DNA of 19,406 nt from an uncultured Phycisphaerae bacterium (GTDB lineage: Bacteria > Planctomycetota > Phycisphaerae > Sedimentisphaerales > Anaerohalosphaeraceae). Positions 6,686 to 14,452 of this stretch are shown here, piece after piece. Position numbers and translations under genes: made by a program. The stretch covers positions 1-19,406 of the forward strand of contig CALKKA010000190.1 of NCBI GenBank assembly GCA_937995495.1, written 5' to 3'. The notes beneath the pieces were generated by a model. That model was not told the DNA's origin. It was given only the letters and a program-made list of their open reading frames with translations, and did not search any database. Every line of letters begins with the position of its first letter. Position 1 is the stretch's first letter.

Positions 6686-7789
6686 TCAGGCATTTGTCAC
6701 CTTAATCAGCATTGCAAGTTCCTGGGGATTGTGCGAATAGGCTTTTGCTTCAGTGATGCCAATATGGCCTTCGTTAATCAAACGGGCCAGAGACATATTA
6801 AAACTATGCATCCCGTCGTGGCCTTCCTTTATGACATCCGATAGCTCCGATTCCTTTTCCTTCTCCCTGAGATACTGTCTGACAGAGGGCGTATTGATAA
6901 ATACTTCGGTTGCCGGAATAAGGCCGACCGTTTCTTCATCTGAAGGTAAAAGCATCTGGTTCATGATTGCCAGTAAATTATAACTCAGATTAATCCTGAC
7001 AGCATCATGTTCTGCCTCCTTGAAGAAATTAAGCACCCGGCTGAAGGTCCAGGCTGCAGTAGCAGTATGAAGGGATGTTAATACAAGGTGCCCGGTTTCA
7101 GCCGCTTTTATGGCGGCATGGACGGTCTCGGCATCTCTCATTTCTCCGATCATGATGACATTCGGATCTTCTCTTAAGACGGCACGGAGTGCTTCGGCAT
7201 AATTCGGGAAATCCACTCCCATTTCCCTTTGATGGACGAGCGCCTTCGTGTCTCGAAATACAAACTCAATCGGATCTTCGATCGTAACAATGTGCTTATC
7301 GGGTCTTTTGGCGATATGCCCTATCATCGCAGCTAATGTAGATGATTTTCCACTGCCTGTTTCACCCCCCACAATAATAATCCCTTTTTGTTCGGGGTTT
7401 TCCATGACTTTCCGATAGATCGGAGGAAGATTTAATTGTTCAAAATTTGGAATGTCATAGTGAATCCTCCTCATGGCAATGGACAATTGACCCATGGAAC
7501 GAAAGACCTGTATTCTGTATCGGATGGATTTTCCTGCTAAGGATACTTCATAGGAATAATCTACGGAGCCATTTTCCTGAAAGAGTTTCCTGCATCTTTC
7601 TTTTTGATTTTCGTGAAGAGTGGACTCCATAATTTTCATTATATTTTCTTCGGCCAGGAGGACTCCCTCCCCACCCAGCGAGTGAAGTTTCCCTTTAACT
7701 CGTAAACGAGGATGCTCCCCTGTGCTCAAATGGATATCAGAAGCCTCATGTTTCTCTGCGACCACCAGAAAATCTTCAAGCTTATACAT
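6686..7789 (-). CDS. pilT: PilT/PilU-type twitching-motility ATPase
   Basis: This hexameric cytosolic ATPase powers type IV pilus retraction. The 367 residues show an N-terminal PilT domain opening with ASDIHLSTGEHPRLRVKG (about 15-32), the Walker A GGETGSGKSSTLAAM (about 141-155), the Asp box ITIEDPIEF-like VTIEDPIEFVF, the Walker B region IMIGEMRDAETVHAA, and the His box GHLVLTSLHTATA. The C-terminal AIRNLIRE motif of classical PilT is replaced by SVRQYLREKE and followed by DGMHSFNMSLARLINEG, more like PilU. The ATG at 7789 has a strong AAAGGAG site. A candidate promoter lies at 7833-7861. No other pilus gene is in the window. Its position between der and a duplicate der tail suggests it arrived by insertion; it could act in secretion rather than motility. 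Confidence 0.92.
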   Translation of the reverse strand: MYKLEDFLVVAEKHEASDIHLSTGEHPRLRVKGKLHSLGGEGVLLAEENIMKIMESTLHENQKERCRKLFQENGSVDYSYEVSLAGKSIRYRIQVFRSMGQLSIAMRRIHYDIPNFEQLNLPPIYRKVMENPEQKGIIIVGGETGSGKSSTLAAMIGHIAKRPDKHIVTIEDPIEFVFRDTKALVHQREMGVDFPNYAEALRAVLREDPNVIMIGEMRDAETVHAAIKAAETGHLVLTSLHTATAAWTFSRVLNFFKEAEHDAVRINLSYNLLAIMNQMLLPSDEETVGLIPATEVFINTPSVRQYLREKEKESELSDVIKEGHDGMHSFNMSLARLINEGHIGITEAKAYSHNPQELAMLIKVTNA

Positions 7790-7832
7790 CGCACTCTTCT
7801 CCTTTCCTTAATTGATCCACATGCTGCACAAG

Positions 7833-7861
7833 ATACTAACCTGACCGGCTCTGAGCTTCAA
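7833..7861 (-). promoter_or_regulatory. Candidate promoter for pilT
   Basis: Minus-strand TTGAAG (7861-7856), a 17-nt spacer and TAGTAT (7838-7833); each box matches consensus in 4 of 6. Transcription would start near 7826, about 37 nt before the pilT ATG. If real, pilT does not depend on der transcription. Confidence 0.4.
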
Positions 7862-7892
7862 GAAAAACTACGAAAACAGGTAAAGGCACAAC

Positions 7893-7906
7893 CCACCTTA
7901 GGGTGG
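7893..7906 (-). terminator. Short hairpin between der and pilT
   Basis: CCACC and GGTGG arms with a 4-nt loop lie about 20 nt past the der stop. On the minus strand it is followed by GTTGTGCCTTT, not a proper U-run, so termination would be inefficient. Confidence 0.3.
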
Positions 7907-7919
7907 AATATATTAATCC

Positions 7920-7961
7920 CTATTTCTAACTGCGTCTTCGCAAGAGCAGGCGTATCGGGAT
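7920..7961. repeat. Direct repeat copy B (3' end of intact der)
   Basis: The counterpart of 6625-6666, lying inside the last codons and stop of the functional der gene. The five mismatches between the copies all leave the encoded protein end unchanged or fall in the stop or beyond it. Confidence 0.8.
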
Positions 7962-9239
7962 CTCTTCCAGACCGAGCAACTCGCCGAGCCGATTGACAGC
8001 GAAACGCTGATAGGTTTCATCGAACAGTTTGGGGTTATTCACGAACATCAGAATGCAGACCGGATTGGTCGCAACCTGCGTAGCGTAATAAATCTTCGGA
8101 AAACCACCCTTCTTGCGGCCGCCGCCGGCCTTTTCTTCGGAGATGATCTCGATGGCTTTGTTCAGTTTGCCGGTTGAAACCTTCGTATTGGCCTGCTTAA
8201 AGAGTTCCGCTGTCAGGTCCAGTACGCTCTGGGTATTTTTTGCTTCGGTCGCGGTGGTAAACGCAATGGGTGCATGCCGAATCCCGACCAGGACCTTATC
8301 GAGGTAGTCGGCGTAGTCCTGCGTATCGGCAAAACCTTTTGCCAGGTCCCACTTGTTGACCACGATGACACAGGGTTTGAACTCCTCCCGGATCAGGTGG
8401 CACAGTTTTTTATCGACCTGGGAGATCTTTGTCGTCGCGTCCATCATAAACAGCACGATATCGGCTCGGTGGATGCTGCGGGTCGCGCGGGTGTAGCCGT
8501 AATATTCGACATCGTCTTTCATCTTGGCCACTTTGCGTACGCCCGCGGTGTCGATGATGACATACTGCTTCCCGTCTTTTTCAAATCGCACATCCACGGC
8601 GTCGCGCGTGGTGCCGGGGATTTCGCTGGCGATCACGCGATCAGAGCCGACCACGGAATTGATAAAGGTACTCTTGCCGGCGTTGCGTTTACCGACGATG
8701 GCGACTCTCATCACGGCGCTTGCCGGTTTTTCCTTGGGCAGATGGTCCAGTTCCTCGCAGATCCGGTCCATCAATTCCGCCCGGTTCACCAGGCTCTTCG
8801 CTGAGATACAGATGGGCTGGCCAAAACCGAGCTTAACGAATTCGCCCGCCTGGGGAATCTGTTTGGGGCTGTCGGCCTTGTTGGCGACAAGAATGATATT
8901 CAGATCGTGCTTACGGATGAGCTGAGCGATCTTCGTATCCAGCGACATGACGCCATCGCGGATATCGACCATAAAAATAACTACATCAGCCGCACCGATG
9001 GCCTGAAAGATCTGGCTTTCGACATGTTCTTCCAGTGCGTCACTGTCAACAATGCCATAGCCGCCGGTATCGACCAGCTCAAAATAGCGGTCGTCTTGGT
9101 TGATGATCGTCGAAACGCGATCGCGCGTCACCCCCGCGGTCGGATCGACAATACTGATCATCTGACCGGATAATGAATTCAGCAAACTGCTCTTGCCCAC
9201 ATTCGGGCGGCCAATAATGGCGACTACGGGTAATGACAT
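7926..9239 (-). CDS. der: Ribosome-associated double GTPase Der (EngA)
   Basis: Der is an essential GTPase for late 50S subunit assembly. The 437 residues contain two tandem G domains and a KH-like C-terminal domain, the normal full architecture. Domain 1 shows GRPNVGKSSLLN (8-19), the TAGVTRDR switch, DTGG and NKAD. Domain 2 shows GKRNAGKSTFIN (Asn in place of the more common Val), PGTTRD, DTAG and NKWD. The KH domain includes the GGGRKKGGFPKIYYATQ segment and ends in IPIRLLLRRRS. The ATG at 9239 is preceded by AGGAAACAG, a modest site at long spacing, and by a very good promoter at 9282-9310. The last 11 codons recur 1.3 kb downstream after pilT. Confidence 0.97.
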   Translation of the reverse strand: MSLPVVAIIGRPNVGKSSLLNSLSGQMISIVDPTAGVTRDRVSTIINQDDRYFELVDTGGYGIVDSDALEEHVESQIFQAIGAADVVIFMVDIRDGVMSLDTKIAQLIRKHDLNIILVANKADSPKQIPQAGEFVKLGFGQPICISAKSLVNRAELMDRICEELDHLPKEKPASAVMRVAIVGKRNAGKSTFINSVVGSDRVIASEIPGTTRDAVDVRFEKDGKQYVIIDTAGVRKVAKMKDDVEYYGYTRATRSIHRADIVLFMMDATTKISQVDKKLCHLIREEFKPCVIVVNKWDLAKGFADTQDYADYLDKVLVGIRHAPIAFTTATEAKNTQSVLDLTAELFKQANTKVSTGKLNKAIEIISEEKAGGGRKKGGFPKIYYATQVATNPVCILMFVNNPKLFDETYQRFAVNRLGELLGLEEIPIRLLLRRRS

Positions 9240-9281
9240 ACGATTTTCTGTTTCCTATTTGGGGTTTTCAATTTCGGGCGC

Positions 9282-9310
9282 ATTATAGCAGGGATTGGAG
9301 GATTTGTGAA
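9282..9310 (-). promoter_or_regulatory. Sigma70-like promoter of der
   Basis: On the minus strand TTCACA (9310-9305), 17 nt, then a perfect TATAAT (9287-9282) preceded by TGC, an extended -10. The expected start near 9275 gives a leader of about 35 nt before the der ATG. Confidence 0.7.
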
Positions 9311-9351
9311 GAAGCAACCAAAACGATTGTGTAAAGCAATTTGCTCATTGA

Positions 9352-9378
9352 GCCGATATATACTGATATCTTATCGGC
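9352..9378. repeat. Inverted repeat upstream of the zinc-ribbon/PH gene
   Basis: GCCGATA (9352-9358) and TATCGGC (9372-9378) are perfect 7-bp arms around 13 A/T-rich bases, 36 bp before the ATG at 9415. A -10-like TATACT lies within the loop, but no good -35 precedes it. It may be an operator or a leader hairpin. Confidence 0.4.
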
Positions 9379-9414
9379 ACTTAGGAAGTTTAAATGCAAT
9401 TTTGAAAGGACTCA

Positions 9415-10134
9415 ATGCCTCACGACCCAACCAAAGAATGCCCTTTTTGCGGTGAAATAATCTACGCCGACGCGATCAAGTGCCGCTGGTGCCGGGAGTT
9501 TCTCGAAGATGACGACGGGCTGCCCGTCTCGCATCATGCACGTCGGGGATTGGGTCGAAATACAGCCCGGCGGGACGAGGCGGACCGGGAGGAAAACGCT
9601 GAGGACTTCAAGTTGTTTGCTGTCAGCCCTTCGCTGTGGGGGATGTTGGGCTTTTTCTTTACCGCGGCGATGTTTATGGCGGTTGCGATTTTTTTGTTGT
9701 CGTATCCGATCGGTGAGCTTGTCCAAAGTCTGACAACCAAGCCGCTGGACACGAGAATGATTGGGCAGATCGACCGCTGGACCGGCTATACCGGAATGGC
9801 CATTGGGATTATGACGCTGTTAATGCTCCTTTATCGAATGGCTCAACTCAAAAGCATCTATTATGAGATCAGCCCGGACCGCATCGAGTACGGAAGAGGT
9901 ATTTTCAGCCGCAAGATCGACAATCTGGATATGTTCCGTGTCGTGGATTTAAAGCTGCATCGTTCTCTGCTGGATTGTCTGACCGGCGTCGGCTCGGTAA
10001 CACTGGTAACCAAAGATGATACCGACCCATTCTTTGAATTTGAAAAAGTCGCCGACCCTAAAGAACTCTACGACACACTCAAAAAAGCATCCCTCGACGC
10101 CGACCGAAAACAGGGCGTCGTTCATTTAGACTAA
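9415..10134 (+). CDS. Zinc-ribbon, two-TM, bacterial PH-domain protein
   Basis: The 239-residue protein has three parts. Residues 9-26 form a zinc ribbon, CPFC-x10-CRWC. Two hydrophobic segments (about 76-98 and 122-142) make a membrane hairpin. Residues about 150-230 match the bacterial PH/DUF304 (YdbT-like) fold: YYEISPDRIEYGRGIFSRKIDNLDMFRVVDL, then GVGSVTLVTKDDTDPFFEFEKVADPKELYDTL. The family has no established reaction; PH-like domains of this kind usually serve membrane-associated binding. AAAGGA sits 5 nt before the ATG. It is the only plus-strand gene after 4418, divergent from der and convergent with the histidine kinase, and the two stops overlap in the tetranucleotide CTAA. Confidence 0.85.
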   Translation: MPHDPTKECPFCGEIIYADAIKCRWCREFLEDDDGLPVSHHARRGLGRNTARRDEADREENAEDFKLFAVSPSLWGMLGFFFTAAMFMAVAIFLLSYPIGELVQSLTTKPLDTRMIGQIDRWTGYTGMAIGIMTLLMLLYRMAQLKSIYYEISPDRIEYGRGIFSRKIDNLDMFRVVDLKLHRSLLDCLTGVGSVTLVTKDDTDPFFEFEKVADPKELYDTLKKASLDADRKQGVVHLD

Positions 10135-10841
10135 GCCGTTTCCTCAGCGTTCATAGGGATACACACCGTGAAGACCGCCCCTTCGTCTGACAGGGATTGT
10201 GCACACAATGTGCCCCCGTGTTTTTGCACGATCTTTTGGGCGATGGTTAGGCCCAGTCCTGCCCCGACATTGTCTTTGGTGGAATAGAACGGCTCGAAGA
10301 TTGAGTCGGTTTTTTCAATGCCTTTGCCATTGTCATTGACGCGCAGAACAACCTGCTGACCGTCCTTATCTAATTCAGTCTGGACTAGAATCTGTCCGGT
10401 GTTGGGTTCGACCGCCTCAATGGCATTGACCAACAGATTTATAACAACATCACGCATCTTTTCGGCGTCCAGGGGTGTCGCTTCAAGTTGTGCTTCGGTC
10501 TGGGTGATGATGGTGACCTGTCGCTGCTCGGCCTGCGGTCGCATCGTTTCGACCACAGACTCAACAAGGTGATTGAAATGACAGGGCTTCAGGTTCAGGG
10601 TTTCGTCTTTGCTGAATTTGAGCATGTCCAGAGACAACTTTTCGATGCGTTCAAGATTTTGTTTGAGAATCCCCCATGTCCGTTTGGCCACATCAATATT
10701 ACTTCGATCCAGCGCCTCATCCATGACATCCCGGCCCGAGCCAATAGCCTGCAGAGTGTTTTTGATGCCGTGGGACATATTCAGCACCGCACGACCCGCT
10801 TCGATCATCCGCTGTTTTTGGTGCTCGGTCAGTTCGTCCAT
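10131..10841 (-). CDS. Short soluble histidine kinase without a sensor domain
   Basis: The 236-residue protein holds only the transmitter core. After 17 residues comes the phosphoacceptor H box LNMSHGIKNTLQAI (His24), then a dimerisation helix pair, and then the HATPase domain with N box NLLVNAIEAVEP, G1 DNGKGI, F box FEPFYSTK and G2 GAGLGLTIAQKIVQKHGG. There is no signal, membrane segment, PAS, GAF or FHA domain and no adjacent response regulator. The H box wording resembles planctomycete FHA/GAF-type kinases, so this may be a stripped relative or may get its signal from a partner. The start chosen is the ATG at 10841; the in-frame TTG 45 bp upstream lies inside a repeat (10870-10950) and is unlikely. 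The ribosome site is weak (GAAAG). The gene lies 110 bp downstream of mnmE. Confidence 0.87.
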   Translation of the reverse strand: MDELTEHQKQRMIEAGRAVLNMSHGIKNTLQAIGSGRDVMDEALDRSNIDVAKRTWGILKQNLERIEKLSLDMLKFSKDETLNLKPCHFNHLVESVVETMRPQAEQRQVTIITQTEAQLEATPLDAEKMRDVVINLLVNAIEAVEPNTGQILVQTELDKDGQQVVLRVNDNGKGIEKTDSIFEPFYSTKDNVGAGLGLTIAQKIVQKHGGTLCAQSLSDEGAVFTVCIPMNAEETA

Positions 10842-10869
10842 TGTTTTTCTTTCGTCACCGTTACAGATC

Positions 10870-10950
10870 GAACCACTAATCAACACGAATATACACTAAT
10901 TATTTCTTTTTAAGATTTAATTTGTGCTCATTAGTGTCCATTCGTGGTTC
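10870..10950. repeat. Inverted repeat built of 10-bp units CAC[T/G/A]AAT
   Basis: The left arm (10871-10900) is three consecutive 10-mers, each ending CACTAAT or CACGAAT. The right arm (10921-10950), read on the minus strand, is again three 10-mers ending CACGAAT, CACTAAT and CACAAAT. The arms match at about 22 of 30 positions and flank a 20-bp A/T-rich centre. The right arm touches the mnmE stop at 10951. Similar ATTCGTG/ATTAGTG strings recur between genes in many bacterial genomes from memory, so this may be a dispersed family member. It could also fold as a stem-loop after mnmE. Confidence 0.65.
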
Positions 10951-12345
10951 CTATTTACCAATACAAAACCGTGAAAAAATATCATCCAGTATCGTTTCAC
11001 TGATGTCCTCTGTTTCCAGCCCACCCAGAAGTTCATAGACCTGCCGCAACAGCATCGCGGTGATCTCTGTCGAATTCGCTTTGATCTCATGGGCTGATTC
11101 GCCCAGCAACTGGATCGCCTCAGTCAGCTTCCGCTCGTGCCGCTGATTGATCATATGGCGGCTTTCATATTCCTGGTCGGCCGAACGGTGGCGCAAAAGT
11201 TCGGCTTGGATTTGATTCTTCAATGGCCCTAAGCCTTCTTGTGTTACAGCGCTGGTTAAAATAAATTCCGCCTCGAACAGAGAACCCAGTGCAGCCTGCT
11301 GTTGAGTGACCTGTTCGGGTGTCACTGTGTCGATCTTGGTCATTACATAGAGGACGGTCTCGGCGGTGATCTGCTGACGCATTTGTCTTTCCGCTTCTAG
11401 ATCCTGCTTCCCGGCATCCACACAAAACAGTACCAACGCCGCGGTGTTCAGTGCCGCCAGCGAAGCCTCATGTGACAATTGGTTGATTTGTGTACCCTGC
11501 TGGCTTTCGCTTAACAGGCCTGCACAATCAAAAAGGACACAGTTGATATTCTCCAGTTTCAGCAGTCCTGTCAGGACATCGCGCGTGGTGGCTTCAGTGT
11601 CAGAAACGATACTTCGTGAATGCCCCAGCAGCCTATTGAGCAGGCGGCTTTTGCCTGCGTTCGGCACACCCGCCAGACCGACCGAGTCCATGTCGATAAT
11701 GCGTTCGCAACGAATGCTGCCTTCGAGCAGCCCCACAAGTTGTTGACGGACCGCATCGACCTCTTTGAGAGCATCTTCGGTTGAGATAAACACGATGTCT
11801 TCTTCGGAAAAGTCCAGCCCCGCCTCAAGACGACCCAGCAATTCGATGATTCGGGAACGCAGCATTGCGACCGTATCCGAAAATCGCCCATGCAGTAATC
11901 GCTCGGCGGCGGCAAGCTGCGTGGTATTAGCCGCCGACACAATTTCCGCCACGGCCTCGGCCTGCGTTAAATCCATCTTGCCGTTCAGGAATGCCCGCTG
12001 CGTAAACTCCCCAGCCGCGGCGGGCCTGATATGTTGGTAAAGTTTTTCGAGGACTGCCTCAATAATCGCCCCGCACGCATCCAGGTGCAGTTCCGCTAAA
12101 TCTTGTCCTGTATAGGAGTGCGGCTGAAAAAAAGCGTAGAGCAACCCGTCGATGTCAAGCTCGTCATCGACATGGACAACGCACCGGCTGATACGGTTCT
12201 TTTGGATCGGCTGGGGTGCGGTAACGATTTTCGACAGAACCGCAAATGTGTCCGGCCCGCAAACTCGGATGATGCTCCGCCCTGCCGCACCGACGGGAAC
12301 GGTCGCTGTACTCACCGCCGCGATTGTGTCATCAATCCTGAACAT
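10951..12345 (-). CDS. mnmE: tRNA-modification GTPase MnmE (TrmE)
   Basis: MnmE with MnmG installs the 5-carboxymethylaminomethyl group on U34 of certain tRNAs. The 464 residues are full length: the N-terminal folate-binding TrmE_N domain opens with DTIAAVSTATVPVGAAGRSIIRVCGP, and a helical domain holds the inserted G domain with GVPNAGKSRLLN (about 224-235), TTRDV, DCAG (usually DTAG) and TKID (usually NKxD). The protein ends with the conserved IFSRFCIGK, whose Cys is catalytic. Both G3 and G4 deviations are mild and seen in active GTPases. The gene starts 30 nt after yidC, so both probably share a transcript; this yidC-mnmE order is the ancestral origin-proximal arrangement, here without jag between them. 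No strong ribosome site precedes the ATG. Confidence 0.95.
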   Translation of the reverse strand: MFRIDDTIAAVSTATVPVGAAGRSIIRVCGPDTFAVLSKIVTAPQPIQKNRISRCVVHVDDELDIDGLLYAFFQPHSYTGQDLAELHLDACGAIIEAVLEKLYQHIRPAAAGEFTQRAFLNGKMDLTQAEAVAEIVSAANTTQLAAAERLLHGRFSDTVAMLRSRIIELLGRLEAGLDFSEEDIVFISTEDALKEVDAVRQQLVGLLEGSIRCERIIDMDSVGLAGVPNAGKSRLLNRLLGHSRSIVSDTEATTRDVLTGLLKLENINCVLFDCAGLLSESQQGTQINQLSHEASLAALNTAALVLFCVDAGKQDLEAERQMRQQITAETVLYVMTKIDTVTPEQVTQQQAALGSLFEAEFILTSAVTQEGLGPLKNQIQAELLRHRSADQEYESRHMINQRHERKLTEAIQLLGESAHEIKANSTEITAMLLRQVYELLGGLETEDISETILDDIFSRFCIGK

Positions 12346-12375
12346 GACTGCAGTTGCATTGTTTGTTCTGAAATG

Positions 12376-14433
12376 CTAGCCCTTGTAGAACGGTTTGGGC
12401 TTTTTCTTTTTGAGCTTGCCGCCGGTCTTAGCCGTGACGGGGACCTTGCCGATCGACTCCTGTTCTTCTTTTTCCTTCAGGTGCTTGCGGATAACTTTTT
12501 GCTCGATGACACCCGCGCTGATGCTGGACATGATATATAGGTTTACGCCGGATGGGCCGCTATAGAGCATCACCGGGAACAGCAGCGGCATCATGATCAT
12601 CATCATCTTTTGCTGCTGGGCCATTTGCGGGTTGGTCGAAGCCGAGGCCTGCGCCGATGGCATCATCTTCTGCTGGGCATACATCACCACGCCCATCAGG
12701 ATCGGCAGGAGGTTAAAGTAGTCCGGAAAGAATGTACCGATAAAGGGAAGAGTTTGTATCTTGGCCGCATAAGGGATCGCAAACAATTGATCCGGCATGG
12801 ACAGGTCCGTGATCCAGACTGGCAGGAAACCAGCGCCGCGAAGGTCGATGCTGGTATAAACCGCCGTCCACAAGGCGATCCAGATCGGCATCTGCAGCAT
12901 CATCGGCACCATCCCCGAGATCGGCGAAGCGCCGTGGTCCCGATACATCGCCATGACCTGCTTGTTCATTTCCTGCTTGTTGTTGGCGTACTTCTTCTGG
13001 ATCTCCTGCATCTTCGGCGCCAACTTCTGCATCTTCATCATCGACACCTGACTTTTCTTGGTGATCGGATGCATCGCCAGTCGCACCAGGAACACTAGGA
13101 ACATAATGACCACACCATAGTTACCCAGCGGGCCCATCAGTGTGTACATTGTATTCATCATCCACATAATACCGAATGCCATCGGGGCGATAACCGACTG
13201 CGGGCAACAGCAGCCACGAAAATCAATGGTCTTGAAATACTGCAACGAATGATAGATCGCGTTCTTTTTAAAGACTTTTTTGTCTTTAGGGCCGACATAC
13301 ATCTCTAATGAGAATGATTGCTGTGCATTCTCCTGCCCGGTCGCCGCGAGGATGATCGGCTGACTGGTCATACTGAACGAACCGTTCTGCAAATCCTTAT
13401 CGTCATCCCTTAGAGTCGGTGCCGGATAGTACTGTGCCTGCGAGAACTTCAGCCATGGACTGCTTTGCGTTTCTGTTGTTACAGGCCGTACGATCGCAGC
13501 GAAGTATTTATTTGTCAGCGCCGACCAGAGCAGAGCATTTTCGGTATTCTTGCCTTTAACCTTGAAAGCATCCGTATCATTTTTTTGAAGTTTCTTCTTC
13601 ATAGCAGCCACATCGAGGGCTTCAACAGCAACACCGGTTTCGCTGGACTTGTAGGCCGCTTTTATTTTTCGTGCATCTTGACGCACACCCTCCCGGTTCA
13701 TCCCCCCCGGACCTTGCATTTGCATCAGAACTTTGATTGGTTGGTCGGAAAGATTTTCAACGGCGACATCACAGGCCAGATCGTAACTGCCGGCTTTAAC
13801 ACGATAGGTCTTAACAACCTTAAGCATATCCGTGTCGATGTTGGCATCGTTCATGATCGCTTCAAAGCGGGCTTCATCACTTGCTTCTGTTTCAACCAAC
13901 TTCCAGTTGAGTTTGTTTAGCGGAAACGCCCTGCTGTCAAATGTTTCAGCATCCGCTGGAGCCACCTTGAGGGCGGTATTGGCCAACGAATAAGTATTCT
14001 TGCCGCTGCCCAATGGTGACAATAAAACCAGCGGCGCGGGGTCTTGGGTGTTTCGGTCTTTAAACTCACTGAGCGAAAGTGTTTGGATCGCGGCGCCTTT
14101 GCTGGTCAGTTCAACCTGGAATTTATAGTTGCTTTCATCGCTGGATCGCTCAATTTCATCATAAAGCGCACCAAGTGTAACAACCTGTTCAGTGGTGTTA
14201 GCTGCCGAAAGCTGTGGGTAAACCACCGGAGCCGCCGTGATAACTTCTTCGACCATCTCAACGGAAGTGTCCGCAGGCGTTTTGGTTTCGTTAAGTTCAG
14301 CGGCCAGGGGAACCATCTTGCCGAGCAATTGCTTTGTCTGCTGCGGATGGTGAACCACTGCATCAACAATCAACCAACCGCAAAACAAACAAAAAACTGA
14401 TAAAACCGCAATCCCTGCTGTTTTCATTTTCAT
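12376..14433 (-). CDS. yidC: Membrane protein insertase YidC
   Basis: YidC inserts and folds inner-membrane proteins, alone or with SecYEG. The 685-residue product has the Gram-negative layout: an N-terminal membrane anchor (about 6-27), a large periplasmic domain to about residue 400, then the conserved five-helix insertase core. In the core VVIMFLVFLVRLAMHPITKKSQ carries the Arg expected in the hydrophilic groove, and KLAPKMQEIQKKYANNKQEMNKQVMAMY is the cytosolic hairpin. GMVPMMLQMPIWIALW and NLYIMSSISAGVIEQ follow. The C-terminus is strongly basic (KLKKKKPKPFYKG), as in ribosome-binding YidC tails. Three consecutive Cys (RGCCCPQS) precede the first core helix, which is unusual. The ATG at 14433 has AAGGG about 11 nt upstream. 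A terminator-like hairpin lies in the leader at 14453-14479. Confidence 0.95.
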   Translation of the reverse strand: MKMKTAGIAVLSVFCLFCGWLIVDAVVHHPQQTKQLLGKMVPLAAELNETKTPADTSVEMVEEVITAAPVVYPQLSAANTTEQVVTLGALYDEIERSSDESNYKFQVELTSKGAAIQTLSLSEFKDRNTQDPAPLVLLSPLGSGKNTYSLANTALKVAPADAETFDSRAFPLNKLNWKLVETEASDEARFEAIMNDANIDTDMLKVVKTYRVKAGSYDLACDVAVENLSDQPIKVLMQMQGPGGMNREGVRQDARKIKAAYKSSETGVAVEALDVAAMKKKLQKNDTDAFKVKGKNTENALLWSALTNKYFAAIVRPVTTETQSSPWLKFSQAQYYPAPTLRDDDKDLQNGSFSMTSQPIILAATGQENAQQSFSLEMYVGPKDKKVFKKNAIYHSLQYFKTIDFRGCCCPQSVIAPMAFGIMWMMNTMYTLMGPLGNYGVVIMFLVFLVRLAMHPITKKSQVSMMKMQKLAPKMQEIQKKYANNKQEMNKQVMAMYRDHGASPISGMVPMMLQMPIWIALWTAVYTSIDLRGAGFLPVWITDLSMPDQLFAIPYAAKIQTLPFIGTFFPDYFNLLPILMGVVMYAQQKMMPSAQASASTNPQMAQQQKMMMIMMPLLFPVMLYSGPSGVNLYIMSSISAGVIEQKVIRKHLKEKEEQESIGKVPVTAKTGGKLKKKKPKPFYKG

Positions 14434-14452
14434 CGAATGAACGCCCTTTAAT

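Noticed and set aside
8274..8804. 176-codon plus-strand frame
   Set aside because: It is a shadow of der on the opposite strand with no recognisable domain and no ribosome site; the same holds for the frames antisense to yidC (12610-13098) and the metallophosphoesterase (14818-15288).
9245..9265. Similarity of the der leader (CCCCAAATAGGAAAC) to the region after the der-tail copy (CCCAAATAGGCAAC)
   Set aside because: The match is about 15 bp in A/T-rich sequence and may be chance; without a genome-wide count I cannot link it to the insertion.
10842..10886. Longer start for the histidine kinase at the TTG at 10886
   Set aside because: The added 15 residues come from the repeat sequence at 10870-10900, have no ribosome site, and do not resemble a kinase N-terminus.
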